A DNA stretch of 38,651 nucleotides from Planctomycetia bacterium. GTDB lineage: Bacteria; Planctomycetota; UBA1135; UBA2386. Below are positions 1 through 7,023 of this stretch, piece after piece. The number at the start of each line of letters is the position of its first letter. Within the stretch, counting starts at the first letter, position 1. The stretch covers positions 1 to 38,651 of the forward strand of contig SXPB01000241.1 of the NCBI GenBank assembly GCA_005776475.1, read 5' to 3'. The notes under the pieces are model-generated. The model was given only the letters and a program-made list of their open reading frames with translations. It was not told where the DNA came from and did no database searches. The position numbers and the translations under genes were made by a program.

Positions 1-785
1 GCGCCCGGCACGATGTACTGCACGTCGTTCAACCCGCGCTCCTCGTCCGGGAACGTGCCCGGCACGCTCGCCAGCGCGCGCGCACTCGACAGCCCGCGAT
101 CCAACCGGCCGGCGTAGATCTTCACGCCGGGTTGCACGTGCGTGACCCGCGCGATCGCTTCCGGCGTCACCATCAGATGTACCGCGACGATGCGCGCGGG
201 GCCGCGGCCACCGAGTCCGCGGTAGACATCGACCGTGCGACACACGGTGCCGCCGGTGGCACCCATCGGATCCGGGATCACGACCACGGCATCGTCGACG
301 CCGCCGCCGAGCTTGCTGCCGTCGAGCCGCACGCCGGTCACCTGGTGCTGCGCGTCGACCACGCGCGACATGTTCAGGAAGTCGATGCGCACGTGCTCCG
401 GCGGCAGCACGTCGAGCGCCGCTTCGTAACACGCCTGGGCCGGCAGGATGCCAGCGCGGATCACGGCGCACAGCACGAGCTTGGTCTGGCGGCACAGGAA
501 TTCGCCCTGCACGAACGCGGCCGGCTCCTGCGTCGTCATGCGCGTGGCCGCCCGCTGGGCGCGGGTCGGGAACTCGCGCGCGAGCACTTCCTCCAGCAGT
601 CGCCGGTAGGCGGTGCGCACGAGGCCCGGCACGGCGGCGGTGCCCGTTTCCGGACTGCCGATACGGGCCAGCAGCGTGGTAAGGAACGGATCGTCGAACA
701 ACACGACGTCCTCGCCGTACTGGTGGGGGAGCAGCGATGCCATTGCCATCGGCACGATAGCAAGAGGAGGGGCGGTCTTCGCCAT
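1..785 (-). CDS. upp: Uracil phosphoribosyltransferase, 3' end outside window
   Basis: Pyrimidine salvage enzyme that makes UMP from uracil and PRPP in the cytoplasm. Reading the minus strand from the ATG at 785-783 gives 261 codons without a stop before the window edge, so the C-terminus is missing. The PRPP-binding loop PDPMGATGGT lies at residues 171-180, and the uracil-binding tail signature appears as GLNDVQYIVPG near residue 251, matching the GYIVPG element of the family. Compared with E. coli Upp, the N-terminus is longer and there is an insertion of about 18 residues just before that tail. It is divergent from the metallo-beta-lactamase gene, with 41 bases between the two starts. No Shine-Dalgarno is visible. 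The assignment to the UPRT family is strong. Whether this longer variant uses uracil with the usual GTP activation cannot be judged. Confidence 0.88.
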   Translation of the reverse strand, partial: MAKTAPPLAIVPMAMASLLPHQYGEDVVLFDDPFLTTLLARIGSPETGTAAVPGLVRTAYRRLLEEVLAREFPTRAQRAATRMTTQEPAAFVQGEFLCRQTKLVLCAVIRAGILPAQACYEAALDVLPPEHVRIDFLNMSRVVDAQHQVTGVRLDGSKLGGGVDDAVVVIPDPMGATGGTVCRTVDVYRGLGGRGPARIVAVHLMVTPEAIARVTHVQPGVKIYAGRLDRGLSSARALASVPGTFPDEERGLNDVQYIVPG

Positions 786-796
786 GCCCGCATGCG

Positions 797-814
797 CCGG
801 CCGCGCGGGGCCGG
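797..814. promoter_or_regulatory. Perfect GC-rich inverted repeat between divergent starts
   Basis: CCGGCC (797-802) and GGCCGG (809-814) form a perfect 6-base inverted repeat with a 6-base spacer, inside the 41-base gap between upp and the exported hydrolase gene. It could be an operator shared by both genes or a leader hairpin. A TATGGT that could serve as a -10 element for the plus-strand gene follows directly, but no -35 is convincing. In DNA this rich in G and C such a repeat can arise by chance. Confidence 0.3.
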
Positions 815-826
815 TATGGTTCGCCA

Positions 827-2626
827 ATGCTCGCCACCCTGTATGCCGCGTTCGTCGCGGTCTGCGCCCCCGTTTGCCAGGGCGGACAGGCCGATCCGCC
901 GGTCGGACTCACCGTGGTGATGGTCGCGGTCGGCCAGGGGGATGGCCTCGTGATCCAGTCACCGGACGGCAAGGTCCACGTCGTCGATGCCGGGCTCAAC
1001 GGCCAGGGCACCGCGTCGATGCTGCCGGCGATCGCGTCGCTCGCACCGACCGGCTACGGCTTCACCTTCATGTCGCACTTCCACACCGACCACATGGGTG
1101 GGCTCGACGAAGTGTTGAACGCGCACCCGTTCACGACGGCGCTCGATCGCGGCGACGTGAACCGGCCGACCAACACCGACACCAACAACTACCTCGCGGC
1201 AGCCGGTGCGCGGCGTCAGCAGATCACGGTCGGCGGTGTGTATGCCCTCGGTGGCGGGGCGCAGATCACCTGCATCGCCGCGAACGGTTCGGTGCTCGGC
1301 GGTGCGTTCGTCAATCCGGTCGGCACCGCCCAGGAAGAGAACGCGCGCTCGGTCGTGCTGCGGCTCGACTATGGCCAGTTCTCGATGTGGTTTGGCGGCG
1401 ACCTCACCGGTGGCCAGAACAGCACTGCCGACGCCGAGACACCGTCGAGCCTCGCCTGCGGCGACATCGACGTCTACAAGTGCAACCACCACGGCTCGAG
1501 CACATCGACGAACCTCAACCTGATCGCCAACCTGCAGCCGGAACTCGCCGTGGTCAGCTGTGGCCTGGGCAACTCGTTCGGCCATCCGACGGCGCAGACC
1601 GTGAACCGCATCAACCAGGCGGTGGCGGCGCGCATCCTGTTGTCGACGACGACCGGCAGTGCGTCGACGATCGGTTTCGGCGTCACCGGCACCATGCGCA
1701 TCACGACCGACGGCCGCCGCTATCGCGCGACGGCGCAGAACGGTTCGTTCCTCGACTTCTACTGCGATGAAGTGGTGACGCCCGCCCTCGCCGCCGGCGA
1801 CGTGCGCATCAGCGAAGTGCATCGCAATCCGAGCATCGTGCCGGACACCAATGGCGAGTACGTCGAAGTGGTGAACGTCGGCAGCAAGCCCGTGGGCCTC
1901 GCCGGCCTGTCGCTGTCCGACAACGCCGGCTCGGTGACGTTGGCGAGCAATTTCATGCTGGTGCCAGGGCGCCCGCTGCTGTTCCAGGTCGATGCGGCGC
2001 CGAGCCGCAACGGTGGCCTGCCGCTCGGCGTGCCGTTGCCGTTCAACTCGATCGCGCTGGCCGACACCACCGACAACGTGACGCTGCAGGACGGCGCCGC
2101 CACGGTCGATTTGGTCGCGTGGACGACCGGGTTCCCTGGTGGCAGCGGGGTCGCCGCCGAACGCAAGGACCTGTTCGGCCCGCAGGCCGCCGTCAACTAC
2201 GCCGCGGCGACGATGGCGTTCGGCAGCGGTGACCTCGGTTCGCCGGGGCGGAGCAACGACGGCGACACCACGGCGCACGGCGTGCAGATCGGCGTGTCCA
2301 CCGCGAGCGACCGTTTCACCGTGCACGGAACTGCGTTCGACCTGCCGAACCACATCAGCGTGCTGTTGCTGGCGAATTCGAACACGCCGGCGACGCCGTT
2401 CGCGAACGCGGTGATCCCGCTGGCGTTCGACTCGCTGTTCCAGGCCTCGGTGTCGGCACCGGGCTTCATCGCCTTGGTGCCGGTGGCCGGCTACCGCAGC
2501 GTCGACGTCCTGTTCCCACAGCCCAATCCCCTGTCCGGCATCACGCTGCACGCTGCGCACGTGGTGCTCGATTTCGCGTTGACCGTGCCCGGGTTGTCGC
2601 CGTCCGTCGCCTTCGTCCTGCCGTGA
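827..2626 (+). CDS. Exported ComEC-like metallo-beta-lactamase with lamin-tail domain
   Basis: A 599-residue predicted exported metal-dependent hydrolase. After a short hydrophobic N-terminus (weak signal peptide, residues 1-20) comes a metallo-beta-lactamase fold with the metal motif SHFHTDHMGG (His84, His86, Asp88, His89). The later KCNHHGSS and FGHP motifs resemble the C-terminal domain of the DNA-uptake protein ComEC. A lamin-tail domain begins near residue 325 (DVRISEVHRNP, then EYVEVVN). The last ~115 residues form a beta-rich C-terminal domain similar in pattern to that of the kelch protein at 23480-24883. There is no membrane channel part, so this is not full ComEC. Lamin-tail domains fused to such hydrolases are known in exported bacterial proteins. 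A nuclease or phosphodiesterase role is inferred. It overlaps the next gene by 4 bases (GTGA). Confidence 0.85.
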   Translation: MLATLYAAFVAVCAPVCQGGQADPPVGLTVVMVAVGQGDGLVIQSPDGKVHVVDAGLNGQGTASMLPAIASLAPTGYGFTFMSHFHTDHMGGLDEVLNAHPFTTALDRGDVNRPTNTDTNNYLAAAGARRQQITVGGVYALGGGAQITCIAANGSVLGGAFVNPVGTAQEENARSVVLRLDYGQFSMWFGGDLTGGQNSTADAETPSSLACGDIDVYKCNHHGSSTSTNLNLIANLQPELAVVSCGLGNSFGHPTAQTVNRINQAVAARILLSTTTGSASTIGFGVTGTMRITTDGRRYRATAQNGSFLDFYCDEVVTPALAAGDVRISEVHRNPSIVPDTNGEYVEVVNVGSKPVGLAGLSLSDNAGSVTLASNFMLVPGRPLLFQVDAAPSRNGGLPLGVPLPFNSIALADTTDNVTLQDGAATVDLVAWTTGFPGGSGVAAERKDLFGPQAAVNYAAATMAFGSGDLGSPGRSNDGDTTAHGVQIGVSTASDRFTVHGTAFDLPNHISVLLLANSNTPATPFANAVIPLAFDSLFQASVSAPGFIALVPVAGYRSVDVLFPQPNPLSGITLHAAHVVLDFALTVPGLSPSVAFVLP

Positions 2627-3183
2627 AGTCCCATCCGCCGTTCCGTGTCCTGTTCTCCCACGACCTGATCCTGCGGCGCGCGCAGGAACTGGCGCGCCAG
2701 ATCCACGCCGCCACGCCGGACGAGCCGCCGATGCTGGTGATGGTGATCGAAGGGGCGCGGCCGTTCGCGCGTCTGTTGCAGAAGTTCGTGCCCGGCAATC
2801 TGCCGATGCACGAAGTGCGGGCGTCGTCGTACGCGGGCATGCAGAGCACGGGCGACGTGCGCATCAGCGCCGGAGCCGACCTGCCGGTGCGCGGCCGGCA
2901 CGTGCTGCTGCTCGAGGACATCGTCGATACCGGCCGCACGATCGCGGCGTTGCAGCGGCACTATCTCGCCGCGGGCGCGCGGACCTGTCGGGTCGCGTCG
3001 CTGCTGAGCAAGCCCGATCGGCGCGTGATGCCGGTGGCGATCGACTACCTGGGGTTCGAGATCCCTGATGAGTTCGTCATTGGCTTCGGCATGGACCTCG
3101 ATGGCCGGTATCGCGAACTGGCCGACGTGGTCGTCTACGAGGCGGCAGTGGAGCAGGCGTTCGCCGCGGCGGGCGGTTCCTGA
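2623..3183 (+). CDS. hpt: Hypoxanthine phosphoribosyltransferase
   Basis: Purine salvage enzyme (186 residues, normal length) that converts hypoxanthine and/or guanine to IMP/GMP using PRPP. The PRPP-binding motif LLLEDIVDTGRT is at residues 95-106, the flexible-loop motif SYAGMQSTG at 69-77, and the base-binding C-terminal segment IPDEFVIGFGMDLDGRYREL at 147-166. All match bacterial HPRT. The start is a GTG at 2623 that overlaps the stop of the preceding hydrolase gene (GTGA), which implies translational coupling. Its TGA is immediately followed by the reverse-strand stop codon of gspJ, with no base between. The assignment is firm; preference for hypoxanthine or guanine is not visible. Confidence 0.93.
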   Translation: MKSHPPFRVLFSHDLILRRAQELARQIHAATPDEPPMLVMVIEGARPFARLLQKFVPGNLPMHEVRASSYAGMQSTGDVRISAGADLPVRGRHVLLLEDIVDTGRTIAALQRHYLAAGARTCRVASLLSKPDRRVMPVAIDYLGFEIPDEFVIGFGMDLDGRYRELADVVVYEAAVEQAFAAAGGS

Positions 3184-3186
3184 TCA
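3181..3186. other. Abutting convergent stop codons
   Basis: The palindrome TGATCA contains the TGA stop of hpt (plus) and, as TCA, the TGA stop of gspJ (minus). Two long transcription units therefore end face to face with no intergenic base and no visible terminator, so their transcripts probably overlap. Confidence 0.9.
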
Positions 3187-3822
3187 CCGGCCGATGGCGG
3201 CTGCTGCGGCTGCTGCCGCGGGAGCTCCTCCCGCATCCGTTGCCGGCTTGCAGCTCGCTTCGGCCAGCGCGAACGAGATCGCCGTCATCGATTGGCGGCG
3301 ATTCTCGGCGCCGACCGGGTAGGCGATGGCGACCTGCAGTCCGATCACGGTGCCGTCGAGCCGGCTCTTGAAGGCGGTCTGCGTCCAGTTGAACGCGCCC
3401 TGCAGGATCGCGGTGTCGCTCCAGCTGGCGTCGCGCAGGAGCCCGCGGTCGTTGCGGTCGATGCTTCGCACGGCCAGGAGCGCGGCGGCAGCGGCGGCAT
3501 CGACCGTGACGGCGTTGTTGCCGGTGAAGCGGTGCACCTCGAGGCTCGCCGCTGGAAGGGCGTAGGCAACGCAGCGGCCGTCGGTGCGGGTGATCGACAG
3601 CGTGCGCACACCGATGGAGATCGACGCCGCCTGCTCGGTGTCTTCGCGCACCTGCCGCAAGGCGCGGCTGACGTCGACGCCAAACTCGAAGCCTTCGATC
3701 GCCGACTTGTCGGCGGCGACGAACAGATTGACGGCGGCCACCGACGACACCATCAGCGTCGCCGTCAGTGCCAGCGCCAGCATCAACTCGAGCAGCGTGA
3801 AGCCGAGGGACGCGCGGGTCAT
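3184..3822 (-). CDS. GspJ-like minor pseudopilin
   Basis: A 212-residue class III prepilin and the last gene of the secretion operon. The N-terminus has a short basic leader, then the prepilin peptidase site G^FTLLE (cleavage after Gly7, Glu at +5) and a ~20-residue hydrophobic helix. The globular remainder has no cysteine pair of note and ends in an alanine-rich tail. Position directly after a GspI-like pseudopilin (4-base ATGA overlap) and the size suggest the GspJ/PulJ role in the pseudopilus tip complex, but C-terminal similarity is too low to be sure of I versus J. In the family the leader is removed and the N-terminus methylated by GspO/PilD; no such peptidase is encoded in this window. 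Confidence 0.75.
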   Translation of the reverse strand: MTRASLGFTLLELMLALALTATLMVSSVAAVNLFVAADKSAIEGFEFGVDVSRALRQVREDTEQAASISIGVRTLSITRTDGRCVAYALPAASLEVHRFTGNNAVTVDAAAAAALLAVRSIDRNDRGLLRDASWSDTAILQGAFNWTQTAFKSRLDGTVIGLQVAIAYPVGAENRRQSMTAISFALAEASCKPATDAGGAPAAAAAAAAIGR

Positions 3823-4286
3823 GGCGTTCTCGCCAGCAGCAGGGTGGTGGTCGCCAGTTCACCGCCGTTGTTCGAGACGCCGATGCGCACGCGCATCAGC
3901 GAGGATGCGCCCGGGGCAACGTCAACTTCGGGCGACGCGAGGTCAGCGCTGGTGACCTTCCAGGTGCGTTGCCACGTCCTGGCGAACGCGAGGCCGCTGA
4001 GGTCGGTGGGGCCGGTCTCGGTGATGCCGTTGTAGTCGTCGACGTCGTCGATCCCGGCGTCATCGGCTTCGGCCCCGAACACCGGCGTCGATCCATCAAT
4101 GCGCGGCAGGCTTCGTACGACCGCGAGACCGTCTTGCAGCAGGTGCTGGGCCAGGGCAGTTCGGCTGCGGTTGTCCTCCTGGTTCTGCACGGACAACAGG
4201 GCCTGGCTGGCGGTGATCGCCGCCGCCGCCAACACGACCACCGCACTCAGAACTTCGATCATCGAGAACCCGCGGCAAGCGTTCAT
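3819..4286 (-). CDS. GspI-like minor pseudopilin
   Basis: A 155-residue class III prepilin. The leader MNACRG is followed by the peptidase site G^FSMIE and a hydrophobic helix; Glu is at +5. The start ATG at 4286-4284 overlaps the stop of the upstream kinase (ATGA), which fixes it. A longer frame continues upstream but only as antisense-like Arg/Ala-rich sequence inside the kinase gene, so it was not used. The residues after the helix (NQEDNRSRTALAQHLLQDGL) resemble the helix-to-head transition of GspI/PilV-type minor pilins. It overlaps gspJ by 4 bases. The likely role is in the pseudopilus tip with GspJ and the divergent GspK/PilX-like protein. Confidence 0.75.
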   Translation of the reverse strand: MNACRGFSMIEVLSAVVVLAAAAITASQALLSVQNQEDNRSRTALAQHLLQDGLAVVRSLPRIDGSTPVFGAEADDAGIDDVDDYNGITETGPTDLSGLAFARTWQRTWKVTSADLASPEVDVAPGASSLMRVRIGVSNNGGELATTTLLLARTP

Positions 4287-5884
4287 CGCGGTTCTCCCGC
4301 GTCGGCCGTGGGCTGCGCCGGCAGCGACAGCGTGAACACGCAACCCTTCGGCGTCGCGGGCCGCAGTTCGAGCGTGCCGCCGATGCGGTTGACGATCTCG
4401 CGTACCATCGCGAGGCCGAGTCCGGCGCCGGCGACGTCGCCGGTGAACTCGCGGTCGACCTGGTGGAAGGTCGACAGGATGTCGGCTTGTTCGCTGGCCG
4501 GGATGCCCGGGCCGCGATCTTCGACCTCGATGACGAGGCGATCGCCTGCAGCCTGTGCCGTCACCCGCACGAAGGGCCGTGGTCCTGGCGAGAACTTGAC
4601 GGCGTTGTCGATCAGGTTCTGCAGGGCCAGCCGGATGCGCGGTGCCGGCAACGGCACGGTGCGGGCGGCGGACGCCACGTCGAACGTGAGTTCCGGCGCC
4701 CGCGGCGACGCGGCGTACTGGGCCGACAGTTCCGTCGCGAGTTGTTGCAGGTCGCAGCTGCCGCGGCGGGTCCACGATCCCTCCAGCAGGTCGGTGAACT
4801 GGAACAGCCGGTCGATCAGGCCGCCGAGGTCGTTCACGCGATGGCTCATCTCCTGCAGCAGCGGCGTCTGCTCCTGCGGCGGCGAGCCGTCGAGCATGTG
4901 CATCGCGCACGTCAGCGCGGTCAGGGGCGTGCGCAGCTTGTGCGACAGCAGCGACACGAAGTTGCGCTTGAGCCGCTCCTCGCGGCGCAGCCGCGTCAGG
5001 TCACGAATCGTGAGCACTACGTTGTGCACTGCATCGTCGCTGGCCTGCACCGGCCGGGACTTCACGGCGACCACTCGCGCAGTGCCGGGTCCAGGCAGCG
5101 TCAGCTCGCGTTCGGTGCGCGTTGCCAGCAGGGTTGCGAGCGAGCAGCTGGGGTCGATGCGACCCAACACGGCCAAAGCATCGTCGCTACCCAACAGTTC
5201 GCGGGCGATCGGGTTGCACAGGATCGTCTCACCGTGGCGGTTGAGCACCACGATGCCTTCCGGGTGGTTCTGCACGACGAGCTGCAGCTTCTGCCGTTCG
5301 ACCTCGATCTCGTGCCAATGCCGGGTCCGGCCGAGCGCGATCGCCGCCTGCGAGGCGACCGCGGCGATCAGCTTCGCGTCGGCGGTGCTGAACGGGGCCT
5401 TGGCCGGGGCCAGTGCGACGACCATGCCGGCCAGGCGATTGCCGACGTGGATGGGGGTGGTCAGCGCGTTGTCGCAGCTGCGGTTGGTTGCTGCCAGTCC
5501 CGTCGCAGTACCAGGCGCCGACACGATGCGGGCCCCCTCGTCGCCGTTCCACAGGGCGGCGTGCGCGATCGTCGTCGGCTGCGCCAGTTCTTCGACGCGG
5601 ATCCGGCTGGCACCGTCGTTGCGTTCGGCGGCCAGGTGCAGACCGGTGTCGTCGACGAGGAACAACGCGCCGGTGTCGCTGCGCACAGCATCGAGGCAAC
5701 GGCTCAGGGTGAAGTCCGCGAGCGCGTGTTCGTCGCTGACGCCGGCGAAGAACGCCGCCGACTTGTAGAGCGTGTCGAGCGAATCGAGCGCCTCGAGCAA
5801 GTGCATGCCGACGCGTTCGTCGACCGAGTCGTTGCTGGTGGCGTCGCGGGGCAGGCCGATGGGCAGGAACGATGGGTTCGGCAT
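4283..5884 (-). CDS. GAF-PAS sensor histidine kinase with altered H-box
   Basis: A 533-residue soluble sensor kinase embedded between gspF and gspI. Domains in order: GAF (about 50-190), PAS (about 200-300), HisKA dimerisation domain (about 305-370) and HATPase_c (about 415-525). The phospho-acceptor His315 lies in LLSHKLRTPL; the acidic residue that normally follows the His is Lys316 (AAG at 4937-4939). The N-box NLIDNAVKF (Asn427), G1 box DRGPGIP (456-462) and G2 box GAGLGL (486-491) are intact, so ATP binding is expected. There are no transmembrane helices, so it should sense a cytoplasmic or machine-bound signal. It starts 2 bases after the gspF stop and overlaps gspI by 4 bases. Its partner is plausibly the receiver at 9068-9439. 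Confidence 0.88.
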   Translation of the reverse strand: MPNPSFLPIGLPRDATSNDSVDERVGMHLLEALDSLDTLYKSAAFFAGVSDEHALADFTLSRCLDAVRSDTGALFLVDDTGLHLAAERNDGASRIRVEELAQPTTIAHAALWNGDEGARIVSAPGTATGLAATNRSCDNALTTPIHVGNRLAGMVVALAPAKAPFSTADAKLIAAVASQAAIALGRTRHWHEIEVERQKLQLVVQNHPEGIVVLNRHGETILCNPIARELLGSDDALAVLGRIDPSCSLATLLATRTERELTLPGPGTARVVAVKSRPVQASDDAVHNVVLTIRDLTRLRREERLKRNFVSLLSHKLRTPLTALTCAMHMLDGSPPQEQTPLLQEMSHRVNDLGGLIDRLFQFTDLLEGSWTRRGSCDLQQLATELSAQYAASPRAPELTFDVASAARTVPLPAPRIRLALQNLIDNAVKFSPGPRPFVRVTAQAAGDRLVIEVEDRGPGIPASEQADILSTFHQVDREFTGDVAGAGLGLAMVREIVNRIGGTLELRPATPKGCVFTLSLPAQPTADAGEPR

Positions 5885-5886
5885 GG

Positions 5887-7023
5887 TCAGCCTCGCGACA
5901 TCTTGAAGATGGGCATCATGATCGACAGCGCGACGAAGCCGACGATCGCGGCCATCATCAGCACCATCATCGGTTCGATGATCGTCAGCAGGTCCTTGAT
6001 GCGGCGTTCAAGATCCTTGGTTTGCTGGGCGGCGACCTTCTGCATCACGCGGTCGAGCGTGGCGGTCGCTTCGCCGGCGGCGACGAGTTGTTCGAGGCTG
6101 GGGCCGAACAGCGGTTGGTTGCGCACCGCGTCGAGCAGCGAGCCGCCGCCGACGACGGCTTTCTGCGCCCGCTGCCAGATCGCCCGGTAGGCGGCGCTGC
6201 CGGCCACTTCCTGCGTGTGTTCGAGCGCCTGGTGCATCGGCACGCCGGCTTGCAGCAGCAGCCCGAACGTGCGTGTGCAGCGGGCGAGCACGGCGGTGCT
6301 GTACAGCGCGGCGACGCCGGGTGTGCGCAGGGCCACGGCGTCCAGCCAGACGCGGCCACGCGGGGTGCGCACGAACAGCACGAGGCCGGTGACCAGGATG
6401 CCGGTGCCGAGGCCGAGCCAGTGGCCGTAGTGCCGCAGCAAGTCGCCGAGCATCAGCAGGATCTCGGTGGGCTTGGGCAGCTGCTTGCCGCGCAGCATGG
6501 TCTCGAACTTCGGCACGATGCAGGTGAGCAGGAACACCACCACGCCGACCGTCATCGTCAGCATGATCGTCGGGTACAGCATCGCCGAGCGCAGGCGGCT
6601 GCGCAGTCCGGCGTCGATCTCGAGGCTTTCGACGGTGCGCACCAGCATCTCGCCGAGCTGGCCGGTCGCTTCGCCGGCGCGCACCATCTGCGTCAACAGC
6701 GGCGGGAACGCGCGCGGCATCATCGCCATCGCCGACGACAGCGGCAGCCCGGCGACGACCGCCTGTTCGAGCGTGTGCAGCACGGCACCGCGGCGGGCAT
6801 CGATGGTCTGCGCCCGCATGCTGCCGAGCGCGGCGGCGACCTGGATGCCGCTGTCGACCAAGGAGGCAAACTGCTCGAGCAAGGCCTGGCGTTCCTTGCC
6901 GGACAGGCGCAGGTGGGCCTGCGGGCCGCTGGCGGCAGGCGGCGGCGTCGGTGTGCGCGCGGCCGGCGCCTTCGCCGAGGACTTCGCTTTGCCGGTGACG
7001 ACGATCGGGGCCAGTGTGTTCAT
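5887..7023 (-). CDS. gspF: GspF/PilC inner-membrane platform protein
   Basis: A 378-residue polytopic platform protein that couples the secretion ATPase to pseudopilus assembly. After a Pro/Ala-rich ~40-residue N-terminus, two T2SSF domains follow, each with the characteristic motif of the family (LVDSGIQVAAAL and, in the second half, LLQAGVPMHQALEH). Hydrophobic helices lie near residues 160-185, 200-220 and 345-370, as in PilC/GspF, and the protein ends in the usual IMMPIFKM pattern. The ATG at 7023 overlaps the gspE stop (ATGA), which fixes the start; the longer open frame upstream is a gspE shadow. Length matches the family (~400). It acts with GspE (ATPase) and PilMNO. Confidence 0.93.
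   Translation of the reverse strand: MNTLAPIVVTGKAKSSAKAPAARTPTPPPAASGPQAHLRLSGKERQALLEQFASLVDSGIQVAAALGSMRAQTIDARRGAVLHTLEQAVVAGLPLSSAMAMMPRAFPPLLTQMVRAGEATGQLGEMLVRTVESLEIDAGLRSRLRSAMLYPTIMLTMTVGVVVFLLTCIVPKFETMLRGKQLPKPTEILLMLGDLLRHYGHWLGLGTGILVTGLVLFVRTPRGRVWLDAVALRTPGVAALYSTAVLARCTRTFGLLLQAGVPMHQALEHTQEVAGSAAYRAIWQRAQKAVVGGGSLLDAVRNQPLFGPSLEQLVAAGEATATLDRVMQKVAAQQTKDLERRIKDLLTIIEPMMVLMMAAIVGFVALSIMMPIFKMSRG

Noticed and set aside
132-920. A 262-codon plus-strand open frame covering the start of the window
   Set aside because: The minus strand here encodes a uracil phosphoribosyltransferase with its PRPP loop; the plus frame has Arg/His-rich antisense composition.
959-2560. A 533-codon open frame on the minus strand opposite the metallo-beta-lactamase gene
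   Set aside because: It is Arg/His/Gln-rich with no domain; it exists because high-GC codon bias leaves few stops on the opposite strand. The plus-strand frame has clear catalytic motifs.
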